Source: Nitrospirota bacterium (GTDB lineage Bacteria > Nitrospirota > Nitrospiria > JACQBW01). From it: a stretch of 64,000 nucleotides of DNA. Of this stretch, positions 45,304 through 54,497 are shown piece after piece (within the stretch, counting starts at the first letter, position 1; each line of letters opens with the position of its first letter). The stretch covers positions 44,927-108,926 of the forward strand of contig JACQBW010000001.1 of NCBI GenBank assembly GCA_016194305.1, written 5' to 3'. Both the position numbers and the translations under genes were made by a program. The notes under the pieces are model-generated. The model did no database searches. It was not told the DNA's origin and saw nothing but the letters and a program-made list of their open reading frames with translations.

Positions 45304-46566
45304 ATGACCATACAGATTATTAAAGGATTTAAGGATATCCTTCCGGACGAAATTCCAAAATGGGATTTTGTAGAACAGGTTCTTCGGAAGATGTTTCAAA
45401 CATTCAATTTTAAAGAGATTAAACTCCCCATCCTCGAAGAGAGCACTCTTTTTGCCCGGAGCATCGGTGCCGGAACGGATATCGTCGAAAAAGAGATGTA
45501 TTCCTTTGAGGACCGGGATGGAAAGCAGGTCACGCTTCGTCCCGAAGGAACCGCATCTGTCGTCCGGGCCTATATTGAACATAACCTCCAGGCCGCGCTC
45601 CCTCTCACCAAGCTCTTCTATATCGGACCGATGTTCCGCCACGAACGTCCTCAGAAAGGGCGGTTCCGCCAATTTTACCAGGCTGGCGTAGAAGCCATTG
45701 GCTCCTCCGGGCCGCTACAAGACGTCGAAATGATTCTCCTTCTGTCTCAATTTTTTAAAGAGTTGAAAATTTTGGACATCTCGTTAGAGATCAATTCTGT
45801 CGGATGCCCTCAATGCCGGCCCGGTTACAAACTCATTCTGCAGGAATATTTAAAAATAAAAGCCTCGGAGCTTTGCGAAAATTGCCAGCGAAGGATTATA
45901 GCCAATCCGATGAGAGTCCTCGACTGCAAGAACGAATCGTGTCAGAAAGCAACACAGGATGCGCCAGTCATGATTCAGTTTCTTTGTAAAGAATGCGAAG
46001 ACCATTTTCAGGAAGTCAAAACCGGGCTTCATATTTCAAAAATCCCTTTTCAAATCAATCCCAGACTGGTCAGAGGGCTTGATTACTATACGAAGACCGC
46101 ATTCGAATGGAAGTCCGGGAGTCTCGGCGCCCAAAATACGATTGCAGCAGGGGGAAGATACGACGGTCTGGTTAAAGAGCTGGGGGGACCTGATGTCCCG
46201 GGAATCGGATTCGCTATCGGACTTGAAAGAACCATCTCCCTGATGGATTCAGGACTTGTCCCGGCAGGAGAACTTGACCTGTTTATCGCCGCCCTCGGCA
46301 GTCCGGCCCAAAAATTAGCGTTACCATTCCTTTCTCAATTGAGAGAGAAGGGCCTTTCAACGGACATGGATTTCCAGGGATCCAGTCTAAAAAGTCAGAT
46401 GAAAAAGGCCGACCGATTTAATGCACGCTTTGTCTTGATTATCGGAGAGGAAGAGATTCAGAAAGAAAGGGCTGTTTTAAGAAATATGAAAACGAAAGCC
46501 CAGGAAGAGATCCCGTTAGCCCATGCCGTCGACCAGATTTACTTGTTGCTCACTCCTCACGCCTAA
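45304..46566 (+). CDS. hisS: Histidyl-tRNA synthetase
   Basis: The 420-residue class II synthetase charges tRNA-His. It begins IKGFKDILPDEIPKW. Motif 2 is TLRPEGTASVVRAYIEHNL with MFRHERPQKGRFRQFYQAG, the histidine-binding segment is GLDYYTKTAFEW, and motif 3 is PGIGFAIGLERTISLM, all intact. The C-terminal anticodon-binding domain is present. Two Cys pairs in the insertion domain (CPQCRPG, CENCQ) are common in this subgroup. It is a single gene, convergent with the sugar epimerase, leaving only a 15-bp gap. Confidence 0.94.
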   Translation: MTIQIIKGFKDILPDEIPKWDFVEQVLRKMFQTFNFKEIKLPILEESTLFARSIGAGTDIVEKEMYSFEDRDGKQVTLRPEGTASVVRAYIEHNLQAALPLTKLFYIGPMFRHERPQKGRFRQFYQAGVEAIGSSGPLQDVEMILLLSQFFKELKILDISLEINSVGCPQCRPGYKLILQEYLKIKASELCENCQRRIIANPMRVLDCKNESCQKATQDAPVMIQFLCKECEDHFQEVKTGLHISKIPFQINPRLVRGLDYYTKTAFEWKSGSLGAQNTIAAGGRYDGLVKELGGPDVPGIGFAIGLERTISLMDSGLVPAGELDLFIAALGSPAQKLALPFLSQLREKGLSTDMDFQGSSLKSQMKKADRFNARFVLIIGEEEIQKERAVLRNMKTKAQEEIPLAHAVDQIYLLLTPHA

Positions 46567-46581
46567 CCCCTCCCTTTGCTG

Positions 46582-47625
46582 TCAGTTCAGGGTAATCGGA
46601 ATATAGTTCGGACCGACCAAATCCGAAGGGGGAGGCTGGGGAAGTTTCTGCCCGGTAAGCCAGGCATAGGTAATCTTAAGCCCCTCTCTTAGTGCTCTCG
46701 GTTTGTATCCTAATTCCCGTTTCGCCTTTTCAGAAGAGTAAGCCCAATGAGAAGCATAGATCTTTGCAAAACTTCTGGGATATTCCGGTTCCCAACCCTG
46801 CATCTTCGCCTTCCATTCGTCCCACAGGCCGAATGTCCATAGAACCGGCAACGATATCCTGGGGATTTTTCGATTCATTTTGAATTCGTCGTTCATGATG
46901 GCAATGAACTGATTCATCGTGATATTTTCTCCTCCAAGGATATATTTCTCGCCGACCTTTCCCTTGTCCATCGCCAGAAAATGTCCCGTGACGACATCTT
47001 CAATATAGACTCCGTTCCCCTTCTTATCTCCCTTTCCGGGTATGCCTTTCAGGTTCCCTTCGATAAATTGTTTGATGAAACGGTTCGACAGGGAGCCTGG
47101 ATAATTAATAGAAGGTCCATATACCAGTGAAGGGGAGGCGATCACGCCGGGAAGGCCCTGTTCCACATTTTCGTAAAATTCCTTCTCGGCCAAATATTTC
47201 GTCCGCTCGTAATCGTTGACAAATACCTGAACTCGTTGATGGGTCTCGTCTAAATCTTCTCCCCCGGAGGGGCCGATCGCCATGACCGTTGACGTATAAA
47301 CCAGCTTATCAACTTGAAGTTCCCGGGCAATTTCAAACAGGTTCCGGCTTGCGCTCACATTGGTTCGATCAAACAATTGCGGATCGGCATGCCATCTTTT
47401 CACCAGGGCTGCAATATGGTAGACCCGTTGACACCCTTTCATCGCGTCCCGAACACTTTCAGGATCTTCAAGATCGCCATAAAAAAGCTGGACATTTCGG
47501 TGGGCGAGTCCCTTGATATTGCCAGTTTTTCGCACCAGGGCGTGCACTTTTCCACCGGCGTTGGCGAGCCGGCGAATCACCTGTTTTCCGATATAGCCGG
47601 TACCACCGGTCACAAATGTCGGCAT
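46582..47625 (-). CDS. NAD-dependent epimerase/dehydratase (SDR extended; HpnA/dihydroflavonol-reductase-like)
   Basis: The 347-residue protein starts with the Rossmann motif TFVTGGTGYIGKQVIRRLA and has the catalytic region YTSTVMAIGPSG and YERTKYLAEKE (Tyr-x-x-x-Lys). SLVYGPS supports an extended short-chain dehydrogenase. The best resemblance is to hopanoid-associated sugar epimerases (HpnA) and dihydroflavonol-4-reductase-like enzymes. No other hopanoid genes are in view, so the substrate is unknown. It lies 356 bp downstream of ihfB on the same strand. Confidence 0.82.
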   Translation of the reverse strand: MPTFVTGGTGYIGKQVIRRLANAGGKVHALVRKTGNIKGLAHRNVQLFYGDLEDPESVRDAMKGCQRVYHIAALVKRWHADPQLFDRTNVSASRNLFEIARELQVDKLVYTSTVMAIGPSGGEDLDETHQRVQVFVNDYERTKYLAEKEFYENVEQGLPGVIASPSLVYGPSINYPGSLSNRFIKQFIEGNLKGIPGKGDKKGNGVYIEDVVTGHFLAMDKGKVGEKYILGGENITMNQFIAIMNDEFKMNRKIPRISLPVLWTFGLWDEWKAKMQGWEPEYPRSFAKIYASHWAYSSEKAKRELGYKPRALREGLKITYAWLTGQKLPQPPPSDLVGPNYIPITLN

Positions 47626-47921
47626 CTTTTCTCCCAGGCTGTTGATACAGATTTATCTGCAGCGTTCTCGCCTTTCGGCTTCGTCAACGTACACCACAAA
47701 GTACGCCTCCATCGCCTCAAGGCTGCGGCCTTGCATCTAAACCCGTCTGAACCGCCTCCAATTAATCGGTGAAAGGACTGGGGTTTCATGAACAAAGACT
47801 CGGCGAAATTCAGCTATGCCACATCTCATTGTTCAATAGAGATGAACATGAATTTCGGCGCCATTGGAGAGAATGGAATCCCGGTCAACTTGCCCCGCTG
47901 CCCCCAGTCCCCTTGTCTCAG
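47626..47921. other. Intergenic region with a suspected dispersed repeat
   Basis: No gene is apparent. The part from 47650 to 47740 (GCGTTCTCGCCTTTCGGCTT, then CAAGGCTGCGGCCTTGCATC) has the GC-rich, short-palindrome look of dispersed intergenic repeats, including the self-complementary CAAGGC-TGCG-GCCTTG. No second copy was found in this window, so it is only suspected. Confidence 0.35.
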
Positions 47922-47950
47922 AAAAAAAAGGCAGAGAAATATTCTCTGCC
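47922..47950 (-). terminator. Rho-independent terminator downstream of ihfB
   Basis: On the minus strand a perfect 9-bp stem (GGCAGAGAA with its complement, 47930-47938 and 47942-47950), 3-nt loop, is followed by a run of eight T. It lies 31 bp after the ihfB stop and ends the long aromatic/translation operon. Confidence 0.9.
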
Positions 47951-47981
47951 AGAAGTTCATCTTAATATCCACGCCTGCATC

Positions 47982-48260
47982 TCAGCTATCGACGAGTTCT
48001 TTGAGTTCTTTTCCTGCCTTAAAGAAGGGAACATTCTTCGCGCTGACGCTGACGAGTTCCCCGGTCTTGGGATTCCGTCCTTCCCGATTCTTCCGTTTTC
48101 GCAACCGGAAACTTCCAAATCCCCGGATTTCGATCTTATCTCCGTTGGCGAGTGAACTCTTGATACTGTCAAAAATCGCATTGATAATAATTTCAGTTTG
48201 CCTTTTCGTATACCCCTTGAGCTGTTCAGAGACTTTTTCAATCAGCTGCGCTTTGGTCAT
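47982..48260 (-). CDS. ihfB: Integration host factor/HU-family DNA-bending protein
   Basis: The 92-residue protein has the helical N-terminus TKAQLIEKVSEQLKGYTKRQ, the core IEIRGFGSFRLRKRK, and the minor-groove arm GRNPKTGELVSVSAKNVPFF, which contains the intercalating proline. It lies after rpsA and sppA, a location typical of the beta subunit (ihfB) in this superoperon. IHF bends DNA at promoters and recombination sites. GGGAGGAG precedes ATG 48260. A clear terminator follows. Confidence 0.87.
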   Translation of the reverse strand: MTKAQLIEKVSEQLKGYTKRQTEIIINAIFDSIKSSLANGDKIEIRGFGSFRLRKRKNREGRNPKTGELVSVSAKNVPFFKAGKELKELVDS

Positions 48261-48279
48261 GGACGGACTCCTCCCTTTA

Positions 48280-49170
48280 TTATCCTGGCATCCACAAATA
48301 GTTTAACCCTGGCATTCCCTTCGGACTCAGATTCATCAACCTCGTCGTTCCTAAAAATTCACTTTTTAAGAGATCGGAAAATGAAAATCTTTTCTTGGTT
48401 TCTATGATTTTAGGCTCCCCTTTGATGCCCACCATCTTACCGGCCACATGGACGGCGTCTTCAAAATCTCCCAATTCATCCACCAATTTATTCTCCAGTG
48501 CCTGGCGTCCGGTAAACACCCTGCCGTCGGCCAGAAGGCGGACTTCGTCAATCTTCATTCCGCGACCTGTTGCCACCGCGTCTATAAACTGGCGATGGAC
48601 GTCATCCATCACGAATTGCAGGTAATCCCGTTCCTCTTTGGTCATTGTCCTGAAGGGGGACCCTACATCTTTTCTCAGTCCGCTTTTAATCACGACGCTT
48701 TCAACACCCACTTTTTTGAAAAGACCCTCGACATTCATCAGCTCCATGATGACACCGATGCTTCCGGTTAACGTGCCGGGATTCGCCACGATCCGATCCG
48801 ATGCGCTGGCGATATAATATCCGCCCGATGCCGCCAAAGTCCCCATGGAGATGACAATTTTCTTTCCGGTCTCTTTTCTGATCTTCTGGATCTCTTCATA
48901 GATCTCCTGAGACGGAACGACCGCCCCGCCCGGACTATTGATCCGGATCAATATCGCCTTCACGGAAGCATTCTCTTTGTATTTCTTCAGTTCATCGAGC
49001 GTATCCGTTGCGTCGAGAATAACGCCTTCAACCCGAACAACGGCAATCCGTTCGCCTGTGGCAGGTCCACCTCCTTCGCTGAATCGGGTGAGCCAGTAGA
49101 TCACAGCAAAGAAGACAAAACCGAACAGGATAAATAAAACAAAACCTTTTAGAAAAGGACGCTCGCTCAT
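48280..49170 (-). CDS. sppA: Signal peptide peptidase SppA
   Basis: The 296-residue membrane-anchored protease has an N-terminal helix (FVLFILFGFVFFAVIYWL). Catalytic serine lies in MGTLAASGGYYIASASD and catalytic lysine in VIKSGLRKDVGSPFRTMTKE. INSPGGAVVPSQEIY and PGTLTGSIGVIMELMNVE are family signatures. It is the short, single-domain form. It degrades residual signal peptides in the inner membrane. It lies between rpsA and ihfB, 20 bp before ihfB. Confidence 0.91.
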   Translation of the reverse strand: MSERPFLKGFVLFILFGFVFFAVIYWLTRFSEGGGPATGERIAVVRVEGVILDATDTLDELKKYKENASVKAILIRINSPGGAVVPSQEIYEEIQKIRKETGKKIVISMGTLAASGGYYIASASDRIVANPGTLTGSIGVIMELMNVEGLFKKVGVESVVIKSGLRKDVGSPFRTMTKEERDYLQFVMDDVHRQFIDAVATGRGMKIDEVRLLADGRVFTGRQALENKLVDELGDFEDAVHVAGKMVGIKGEPKIIETKKRFSFSDLLKSEFLGTTRLMNLSPKGMPGLNYLWMPG

Positions 49171-49190
49171 ATTTTGAATGATCCGGACGA

Positions 49191-49219
49191 TCAGCCAGAG
49201 ACATTCGGTCTCTGGCTGA
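49191..49219. other. Strong hairpin in the rpsA-sppA gap
   Basis: A perfect 12-bp stem (TCAGCCAGAGAC and complement) with a 5-nt loop occupies 49191-49219, midway between the rpsA stop and the sppA start. No T-run follows in either direction, so it is more likely an RNA stability or processing element than a terminator. Confidence 0.6.
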
Positions 49220-49238
49220 CTCTGTCAGGAATTTCTCA

Positions 49239-50981
49239 TTACTCCTGTTCTTTTTTCCTGTTTAACTCGCTTCCCAGCGTTCTTTTTTCTTCGCTCTGGG
49301 AACTCATATAGCTACGGTAATCGGTATTTTCAACATCTCGTTTCAACTCCTTGATGCTTAAACCGATTTTCCGGTCCGCGGAATCGATCTTAAGCACCTT
49401 GGCGTTCACTTCGGCTCCCGGTTTGTAGACCTCTTCAATCTTCTGACCGGTTGCCAGACCCAGTTCGCTGACATGGATGAGGCCTTCAACCTCTTCAGCC
49501 AGTTCCACGAACACGCCAAACTCCGTGATTTTGGATATTTTTCCGACCACGGGAGCGCCAGCCTTAAACTTCTCCGGAATCTCCTTCTCCCAGGGATCGG
49601 CAGTCAGCTGTTTGTACCCCAGCGACAGGCGTTCCTTTTCACGATCAATCTTGATCACGACGGCATCCACCTTCTGTCCCTTCTTGAAAATTTCAGAGGG
49701 ATGTTTGATATGCTTCGTCCAGGAAAGATCGGAGATATGAATCAGACCGTCAATGCCATCACTGATTCCGACAAATACGCCGAAATCCGTAATGCTCCGG
49801 ACTTTGCCTTCGACCCGCGTCCCGGGCTGATATTTCTTTTCAATAACATCCCAGGGATTCTGTTCGATCTGCTTCATTCCCAGAGATATTTTTCTCCCCT
49901 TCTTGTCGAGGCTTAAGACCACCGCTTCAATTCGATCTCCCACCGCAACCAGCTTGGAAGGATGTCTGATTTCATGCGACCAGGTCATTTCGGAAATGTG
50001 GACCAAACCTTCAATACCCGACTCCAGTTCGACAAACGCGCCATAGTCGGTTAAGCTGGCCACCTTGCCCTTGATCCGGGTGCCCACCGCATATTTATTT
50101 TCCACTTCGGTCCACGGATCAGGACTCTTCTGCTTGTATCCGAGTGAAACACGACCCGTCTCCTTATCATATTTCAGAATCATGACCTCGATCTTGTCTC
50201 CGACCATGAAGAGTTCGGAGGGGTGATTGACCCGCCCCCAGGACATATCCGTAATATGAAGAAGACCGTCGATTCCGCCGAGATCGATAAACGCCCCGTA
50301 TTCGGTGATATTTTTGACAATACCGGGAACGACCATTCCTTCGGTCAGATTCGAAAGGGTCGACTGGCGCTTCTTGTCGCGCGTCTCTTCCAGAAGAACG
50401 CGGCGGGAGACGACAATATTTCCCCGCTTCTGATTCATCTTGATGATTTTCATCGGAAAACTTTTTCCGACCAGCTGGTCGAGATCCCGAATCGGTCTCA
50501 GGTCAATCTGTGAACCCGGAAGAAAGGCCTTGATTCCGATATCGACAATCATTCCGCCCTTGATTCGGGAAATGATTTTTCCGTCGATAATATCGCCCCG
50601 TTCATTGGCCTTTTCAAGATCCTTCCAGACTTTCATCTTGTCCGCTTTTTCTTTGGAGAGGAGAATATTTCCTTCTGAATCTTCTCTCTGCTCAAGATAA
50701 ACGAGGATCAGATCTTTCACTTTAATTTTTTCCAGATCTTCCTTGGTAAACTCCGTACCGGGAATTCTCCCTTCGGATTTGTATCCGATGTCAACCAGAA
50801 CCCCCTCACGGTCGACCGAAAGGACAACCCCTTCGACGATACTTCCCTCTTCCAGGTTCTTGAATGACTCCGCATAGAGCGCTTCCATCTCCATATCCAT
50901 GGGGTCATCCAGCCGGGTTTCTCCATCTTCATGAATTCTTCTTGATATTTTCGATTGTGTCAGTACCTGTTCTTTTGTCAT
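49239..50981 (-). CDS. rpsA: 30S ribosomal protein S1
   Basis: The 580-residue protein contains six S1 RNA-binding domains in a row: EGVVLSVDREGVLVDIGYKS, DGKIISRIKGGMIVDIGIKA, PGIVKNITEYGAFIDLGGID, GKVASLTDYGAFVELESGIE, EGKVRSITDFGVFVGISDGI and GKISKITEFGVFVELAEEVE. This is the long, proteobacterial-type S1 that helps the 30S subunit bind mRNA. GAGGAG precedes the ATG. It lies downstream of cmk and plsC, a conserved arrangement. Confidence 0.95.
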   Translation of the reverse strand: MTKEQVLTQSKISRRIHEDGETRLDDPMDMEMEALYAESFKNLEEGSIVEGVVLSVDREGVLVDIGYKSEGRIPGTEFTKEDLEKIKVKDLILVYLEQREDSEGNILLSKEKADKMKVWKDLEKANERGDIIDGKIISRIKGGMIVDIGIKAFLPGSQIDLRPIRDLDQLVGKSFPMKIIKMNQKRGNIVVSRRVLLEETRDKKRQSTLSNLTEGMVVPGIVKNITEYGAFIDLGGIDGLLHITDMSWGRVNHPSELFMVGDKIEVMILKYDKETGRVSLGYKQKSPDPWTEVENKYAVGTRIKGKVASLTDYGAFVELESGIEGLVHISEMTWSHEIRHPSKLVAVGDRIEAVVLSLDKKGRKISLGMKQIEQNPWDVIEKKYQPGTRVEGKVRSITDFGVFVGISDGIDGLIHISDLSWTKHIKHPSEIFKKGQKVDAVVIKIDREKERLSLGYKQLTADPWEKEIPEKFKAGAPVVGKISKITEFGVFVELAEEVEGLIHVSELGLATGQKIEEVYKPGAEVNAKVLKIDSADRKIGLSIKELKRDVENTDYRSYMSSQSEEKRTLGSELNRKKEQE

Positions 50982-51015
50982 AAAACCACGACTCCTCTTC
51001 TTTGAATTCCTTTAT

Positions 51016-51627
51016 TTATTGAACTTTTAAATTCTGAATCTTTTCCATGACCCGCCGGCTGATTTCCTGATAGAGTTCCTTCCCTTCGAATTTCTTCATC
51101 AAGTCGCTAAAATCGATCGGTTCTCCGTAGGTGACGCCGACCGGATGAATCTTTAACTTTCTGGAATGGGAGGGCAATATCCGGTTACTCCCTGAAATGT
51201 AAGTCGGAATGATCCGGGCTCCCGAGAGAGCGACCATCATTCCGATGCCGAGCTTCGGGTCCTTCATCACGCCGTCTTTGGAACGGGTTCCCTCCGGAAA
51301 AACCACGACCAGATTTCCGCGGTCGATCTGTTCGAAAATCCTTTTAAAAGATTCTCTCGGAACGCCGTGGCGCCTGATGGGAATTCCTCCCAGATAAGTC
51401 CAGAGCGCCCGGACAAACGATTTCTTAAACATTTCCGCTTTGGCCACATACCGCAACCGTCTTCGGAGGCCGATGCCAATCAATAGAATATCGGCGTAAC
51501 TCGCATGATTTGACGCCAGGATCGCACCCCCTTTTCGAGGGATATGTTCAAGACCGGTTATTTTTAATTTGAAAAACAGTTTAAAAATAACCAGAAAAAT
51601 GAGCTGAAGAATCCGGTAGAGAATCAT
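51016..51627 (-). CDS. plsC: 1-acyl-sn-glycerol-3-phosphate acyltransferase
   Basis: The 203-residue membrane enzyme has a hydrophobic N-terminus. Its acyltransferase motifs are ASNHASYADILL (His-x4-Asp), LGGIPIRRHG, and VVFPEGTRSKDGVMKDPKLG. It acylates lysophosphatidic acid to phosphatidic acid in phospholipid synthesis. It lies between cmk and rpsA with gaps of 21 and 34 bp, fully within the operon. Confidence 0.91.
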   Translation of the reverse strand: MILYRILQLIFLVIFKLFFKLKITGLEHIPRKGGAILASNHASYADILLIGIGLRRRLRYVAKAEMFKKSFVRALWTYLGGIPIRRHGVPRESFKRIFEQIDRGNLVVVFPEGTRSKDGVMKDPKLGIGMMVALSGARIIPTYISGSNRILPSHSRKLKIHPVGVTYGEPIDFSDLMKKFEGKELYQEISRRVMEKIQNLKVQ

Positions 51628-51648
51628 AGTCTAATAAACCCCGAATCG

Positions 51649-52323
51649 TCAAGAAATCTGCCGATTGACCTCTGCCAGCATTTTCTCCACGACGACTTCC
51701 AGGGAATCACCCGAAGTGTCGAGATAGACCGAATCCGGAGCGGCCTGCATCGGTGAAATCGCCCGGTCCCTGTCCTGTTGATCCCTTTGGCTCATTTCCC
51801 GAATCGTCTCCGCCAGCTCACTCTTAAACCCCCTGTTGACCAATTCTTCATAGCGCCTCTTTCCGCGAACCTCGATCGAGGCATCCATAAAAAACTTAAC
51901 CGGAGCATCCGGAAGGATTTGCGTTCCGATATCTCTTCCGACCAGAATCACTCCAGCCTCTTTCCCCACCTCCCTTTGAAGTTGAATTAAACTTTCTCTT
52001 ACTGCCTTGTATTTGGATATGAGCGAAGAAACCTTGCTTAATTCCGGTGTTTTCAACTCCTCCGTCACATCCACGCCTTCGATCCGAATCCGATACCGAT
52101 GATCGCTCTCTTCCAGCCGGACGGGTTTCAAACGGCAAAGCCGGCTGACCTCGTCTTCCTTGAGAGGATCGATTTTTTCTTTCATCACTTTCCATGCAAG
52201 CGCCCGATACAAAAGTCCCGTATCGAGATACCGGTATCCCAGCCTTTTAGCCAGGAGCTTCGCCGCAGTCGTTTTTCCCGAAGCCGACGGGCCGTCGATC
52301 GCAATGGCAATTTTTTTATCCAA
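51649..52323 (-). CDS. cmk: Cytidylate kinase
   Basis: The 224-residue kinase has the P-loop IAIDGPSASGKTTAAKLLAK, then RYLDTGLLYRALAW. The NMP-binding segment is LVGRDIGTQILPDAPVKFFM, with RAISPMQAAPDSVYLDTSG near the end. It phosphorylates CMP and dCMP. Gaps of 10 and 21 bp to aroA and plsC place it inside the operon. Confidence 0.94.
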   Translation of the reverse strand: MDKKIAIAIDGPSASGKTTAAKLLAKRLGYRYLDTGLLYRALAWKVMKEKIDPLKEDEVSRLCRLKPVRLEESDHRYRIRIEGVDVTEELKTPELSKVSSLISKYKAVRESLIQLQREVGKEAGVILVGRDIGTQILPDAPVKFFMDASIEVRGKRRYEELVNRGFKSELAETIREMSQRDQQDRDRAISPMQAAPDSVYLDTSGDSLEVVVEKMLAEVNRQIS

Positions 52324-52333
52324 ATATCTTCCT

Positions 52334-53626
52334 CTAATGACCTGATACGGATTTCAGTATTTTTTCGAAACCGGGAAAGGAGGTGTTGATACATTCGGTC
52401 CCTTCAATCACGCTCTCCCCTTCCGAGGCAAGAGCCGCAATCGCCATGGACATCGCAACGCGATGATCTCCTTCACTCACGAATTGATTCCCCCGATATT
52501 CCGCTTTTCCGCTGATCACAATTCCGTCAGGCAGTTCTTCAACCTCGACCCCGAGTTTTTTCAATTCCCGCGCCATGACGCCGATTCGGTCGCTCTCCTT
52601 GACCCTTAGTTCTTTGGCTCCTGTAATCCGGCTATTCCCCTCGGCAAAAGAAACGGCCACAAACAAGACCGGAAGTTCGTCGATCATCGCGGGAATTTCT
52701 TTTTCATCCAAATCAATGCCTTGAAGGCGGTCAGCGGATTGCACATAAAGATCGGCGACCGGTTCTCCGCCCCATTCTCTCCGGTTCTCAATCTTTATTT
52801 TCGCTCCCATTCGAATCAGAGCGTCCAGAAGACCGGTCCGGGTCGGATTAATTCCGACATCGCGAATCACGAGCGTGCTGTTTTTAACCAATATCGCCGC
52901 GACGATAAAAAAGGCCGCGGAAGAAAAATCTCCAGGAACCTCGATCTCGGCCCCAATGAGTTCCGATTTTTGAATCGAGGCTTTGCACGGAGCAGTTTGG
53001 ATGTCAGCACCAAAAATCTTGAGCATTCTTTCTGTATGGTCGCGCGACATCATCGGCTCTTCGATCCGGGTCATCCCTTCGGCACTGAGGCCGGCCAAAA
53101 GAATAGCCGACTTGACCTGTGCGCTTGCCATCGGAAGCCGGTATTGGATTCCTCTCAAATTCTTTTTGCCTGAAATCGCGATCGGGGCAAATCGATTATT
53201 TTTCCGTCCGTGAATTTCGCCTCCCATCTGGGTCAGCGGTTCGATGACGCGACCCATGGGTCTTCTTCGAAGGGAATCATCTCCATCAAGGACGGAGAAA
53301 AACGGGAGGCCCGAAAGGAGTCCCGTCAGAAGGCGAATACTCGTCCCTGAATTTCCCATATCGAGAACTCTTTCAGGTTCACTTAAACCGTTCATTCCTT
53401 CTCCCTGGAGGATGAGCCGATTCTCCTTCGTTTCACTCTTGCGTCCCATGGATTCCATCGCCCGAAGGGTGCATAGACAATCCTCGGAAGGGAGATACCC
53501 TTTAATCTCCGTTTTTCCTTTGGCCATACCACCGAATAGAATCGCGCGATGGGTAATCGATTTATCTCCCGGAACCCTGATTTCTCCCTTCAAGGAGGAA
53601 CTTTTTTTGATGCTCAGACTGGTCAC
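52334..53626 (-). CDS. aroA: 3-phosphoshikimate 1-carboxyvinyltransferase (EPSP synthase)
   Basis: The 430-residue enzyme joins PEP to shikimate 3-phosphate in chorismate synthesis. Its active-site stretches are GDKSITHRAILFGGMAKG, MGNSGTSIRLLTGLLSGLPF, DGDDSLRRRPMGRVIEPL and LRVKESDRIGVMARELKKLG. It has the two inverted alpha/beta halves expected. The start follows the tyrA stop after 1 bp. It lies between tyrA and cmk, as is common. Confidence 0.95.
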   Translation of the reverse strand: MTSLSIKKSSSLKGEIRVPGDKSITHRAILFGGMAKGKTEIKGYLPSEDCLCTLRAMESMGRKSETKENRLILQGEGMNGLSEPERVLDMGNSGTSIRLLTGLLSGLPFFSVLDGDDSLRRRPMGRVIEPLTQMGGEIHGRKNNRFAPIAISGKKNLRGIQYRLPMASAQVKSAILLAGLSAEGMTRIEEPMMSRDHTERMLKIFGADIQTAPCKASIQKSELIGAEIEVPGDFSSAAFFIVAAILVKNSTLVIRDVGINPTRTGLLDALIRMGAKIKIENRREWGGEPVADLYVQSADRLQGIDLDEKEIPAMIDELPVLFVAVSFAEGNSRITGAKELRVKESDRIGVMARELKKLGVEVEELPDGIVISGKAEYRGNQFVSEGDHRVAMSMAIAALASEGESVIEGTECINTSFPGFEKILKSVSGH

Positions 53627-53627
53627 G

Positions 53628-54491
53628 TCAGTTCAGGCTTTCCTTCAGTTTTTTTGACTTTTCAAATTCGTTCAGAAGCCCTGATCCGTTGTTTTCCTGA
53701 ATATCCTTTTTGAGGCGCCCGAGAACGGCTTCAAATTTGGCGATCTGATCGAGAACGATCTCCCGGTTGGCGATAAAAATGTCCTTCCACATTTCCGGGG
53801 AACTTGCGCCAATCCGGGTGAAATCACGAAAACCTCCCCCCGAATAGGACACCAGTTTCGGTTCCCCTTTTGAGGCCTCTAACACGGTGTTGACCAGGGC
53901 ATAAGCAACCAGATGAGGCAGGTGGCTTACCATTCCCAGAATCTCATCATGTTCCTTCGAATTCAGGATCGAGACCACAGCCCCGGTCTCCTCCCAGAGT
54001 TCTTTTATCTTCTTCAGCGCCAGGGGATCCGTTGAAGCGGTTGGAGTCAAGATACACCGTGCTCCTTTGAAAAGATCCGGAATCGCCGCTTCCACACTCG
54101 ATTTTTCTCTCCCGGCAACCGGATGTCCCGGGACAAACTTAAAGCTACCAAGAATCGACTCGAGCTCTTCAATGACTTTCCCTTTCACGCTTCCCACATC
54201 CGTGACAATGGTTTCAGGTGAAAGAAACGGCAGCATTTTCTTGACCATTTCCCGGTAACTTCCAAGGGGGGTTGCCAAAACAACCAGATCGGCATCGGCG
54301 ACGACCTTCTCAAGGTTTAAATCGTAGCTCTCGATCACCCCGAGGGAAACCGCCTTGCGGAGATTCGCTTCCTTTCTCCCATAACCGGCCACGGTTCCAA
54401 CCAATCCCTTTTTTCGACAATCGATTGCGAGTGAACCTCCGATCAGCCCGACCCCCAGAAGGGCCATTTTTTTAAAGAAGACCTTTTTCAT
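53628..54491 (-). CDS. tyrA: Prephenate dehydrogenase
   Basis: The 287-residue enzyme oxidatively decarboxylates prephenate to 4-hydroxyphenylpyruvate in tyrosine synthesis. NAD binding is shown by LLGVGLIGGSLAIDCRKKG, and the active site by DVGSVKGKVIEEL and VPGHPVAGREKSSVEAA. There is no fused chorismate mutase or ACT domain. Gaps of 1 bp to aroA and 6 bp to aroF support one transcript. Confidence 0.93.
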   Translation of the reverse strand: MKKVFFKKMALLGVGLIGGSLAIDCRKKGLVGTVAGYGRKEANLRKAVSLGVIESYDLNLEKVVADADLVVLATPLGSYREMVKKMLPFLSPETIVTDVGSVKGKVIEELESILGSFKFVPGHPVAGREKSSVEAAIPDLFKGARCILTPTASTDPLALKKIKELWEETGAVVSILNSKEHDEILGMVSHLPHLVAYALVNTVLEASKGEPKLVSYSGGGFRDFTRIGASSPEMWKDIFIANREIVLDQIAKFEAVLGRLKKDIQENNGSGLLNEFEKSKKLKESLN

Positions 54492-54497
54492 TCAGGT

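Noticed and set aside
47610..47795. 61-codon minus-strand frame downstream of ihfB
   Set aside because: It coincides with a GC-rich, palindrome-rich intergenic stretch and looks like translated repeat DNA.
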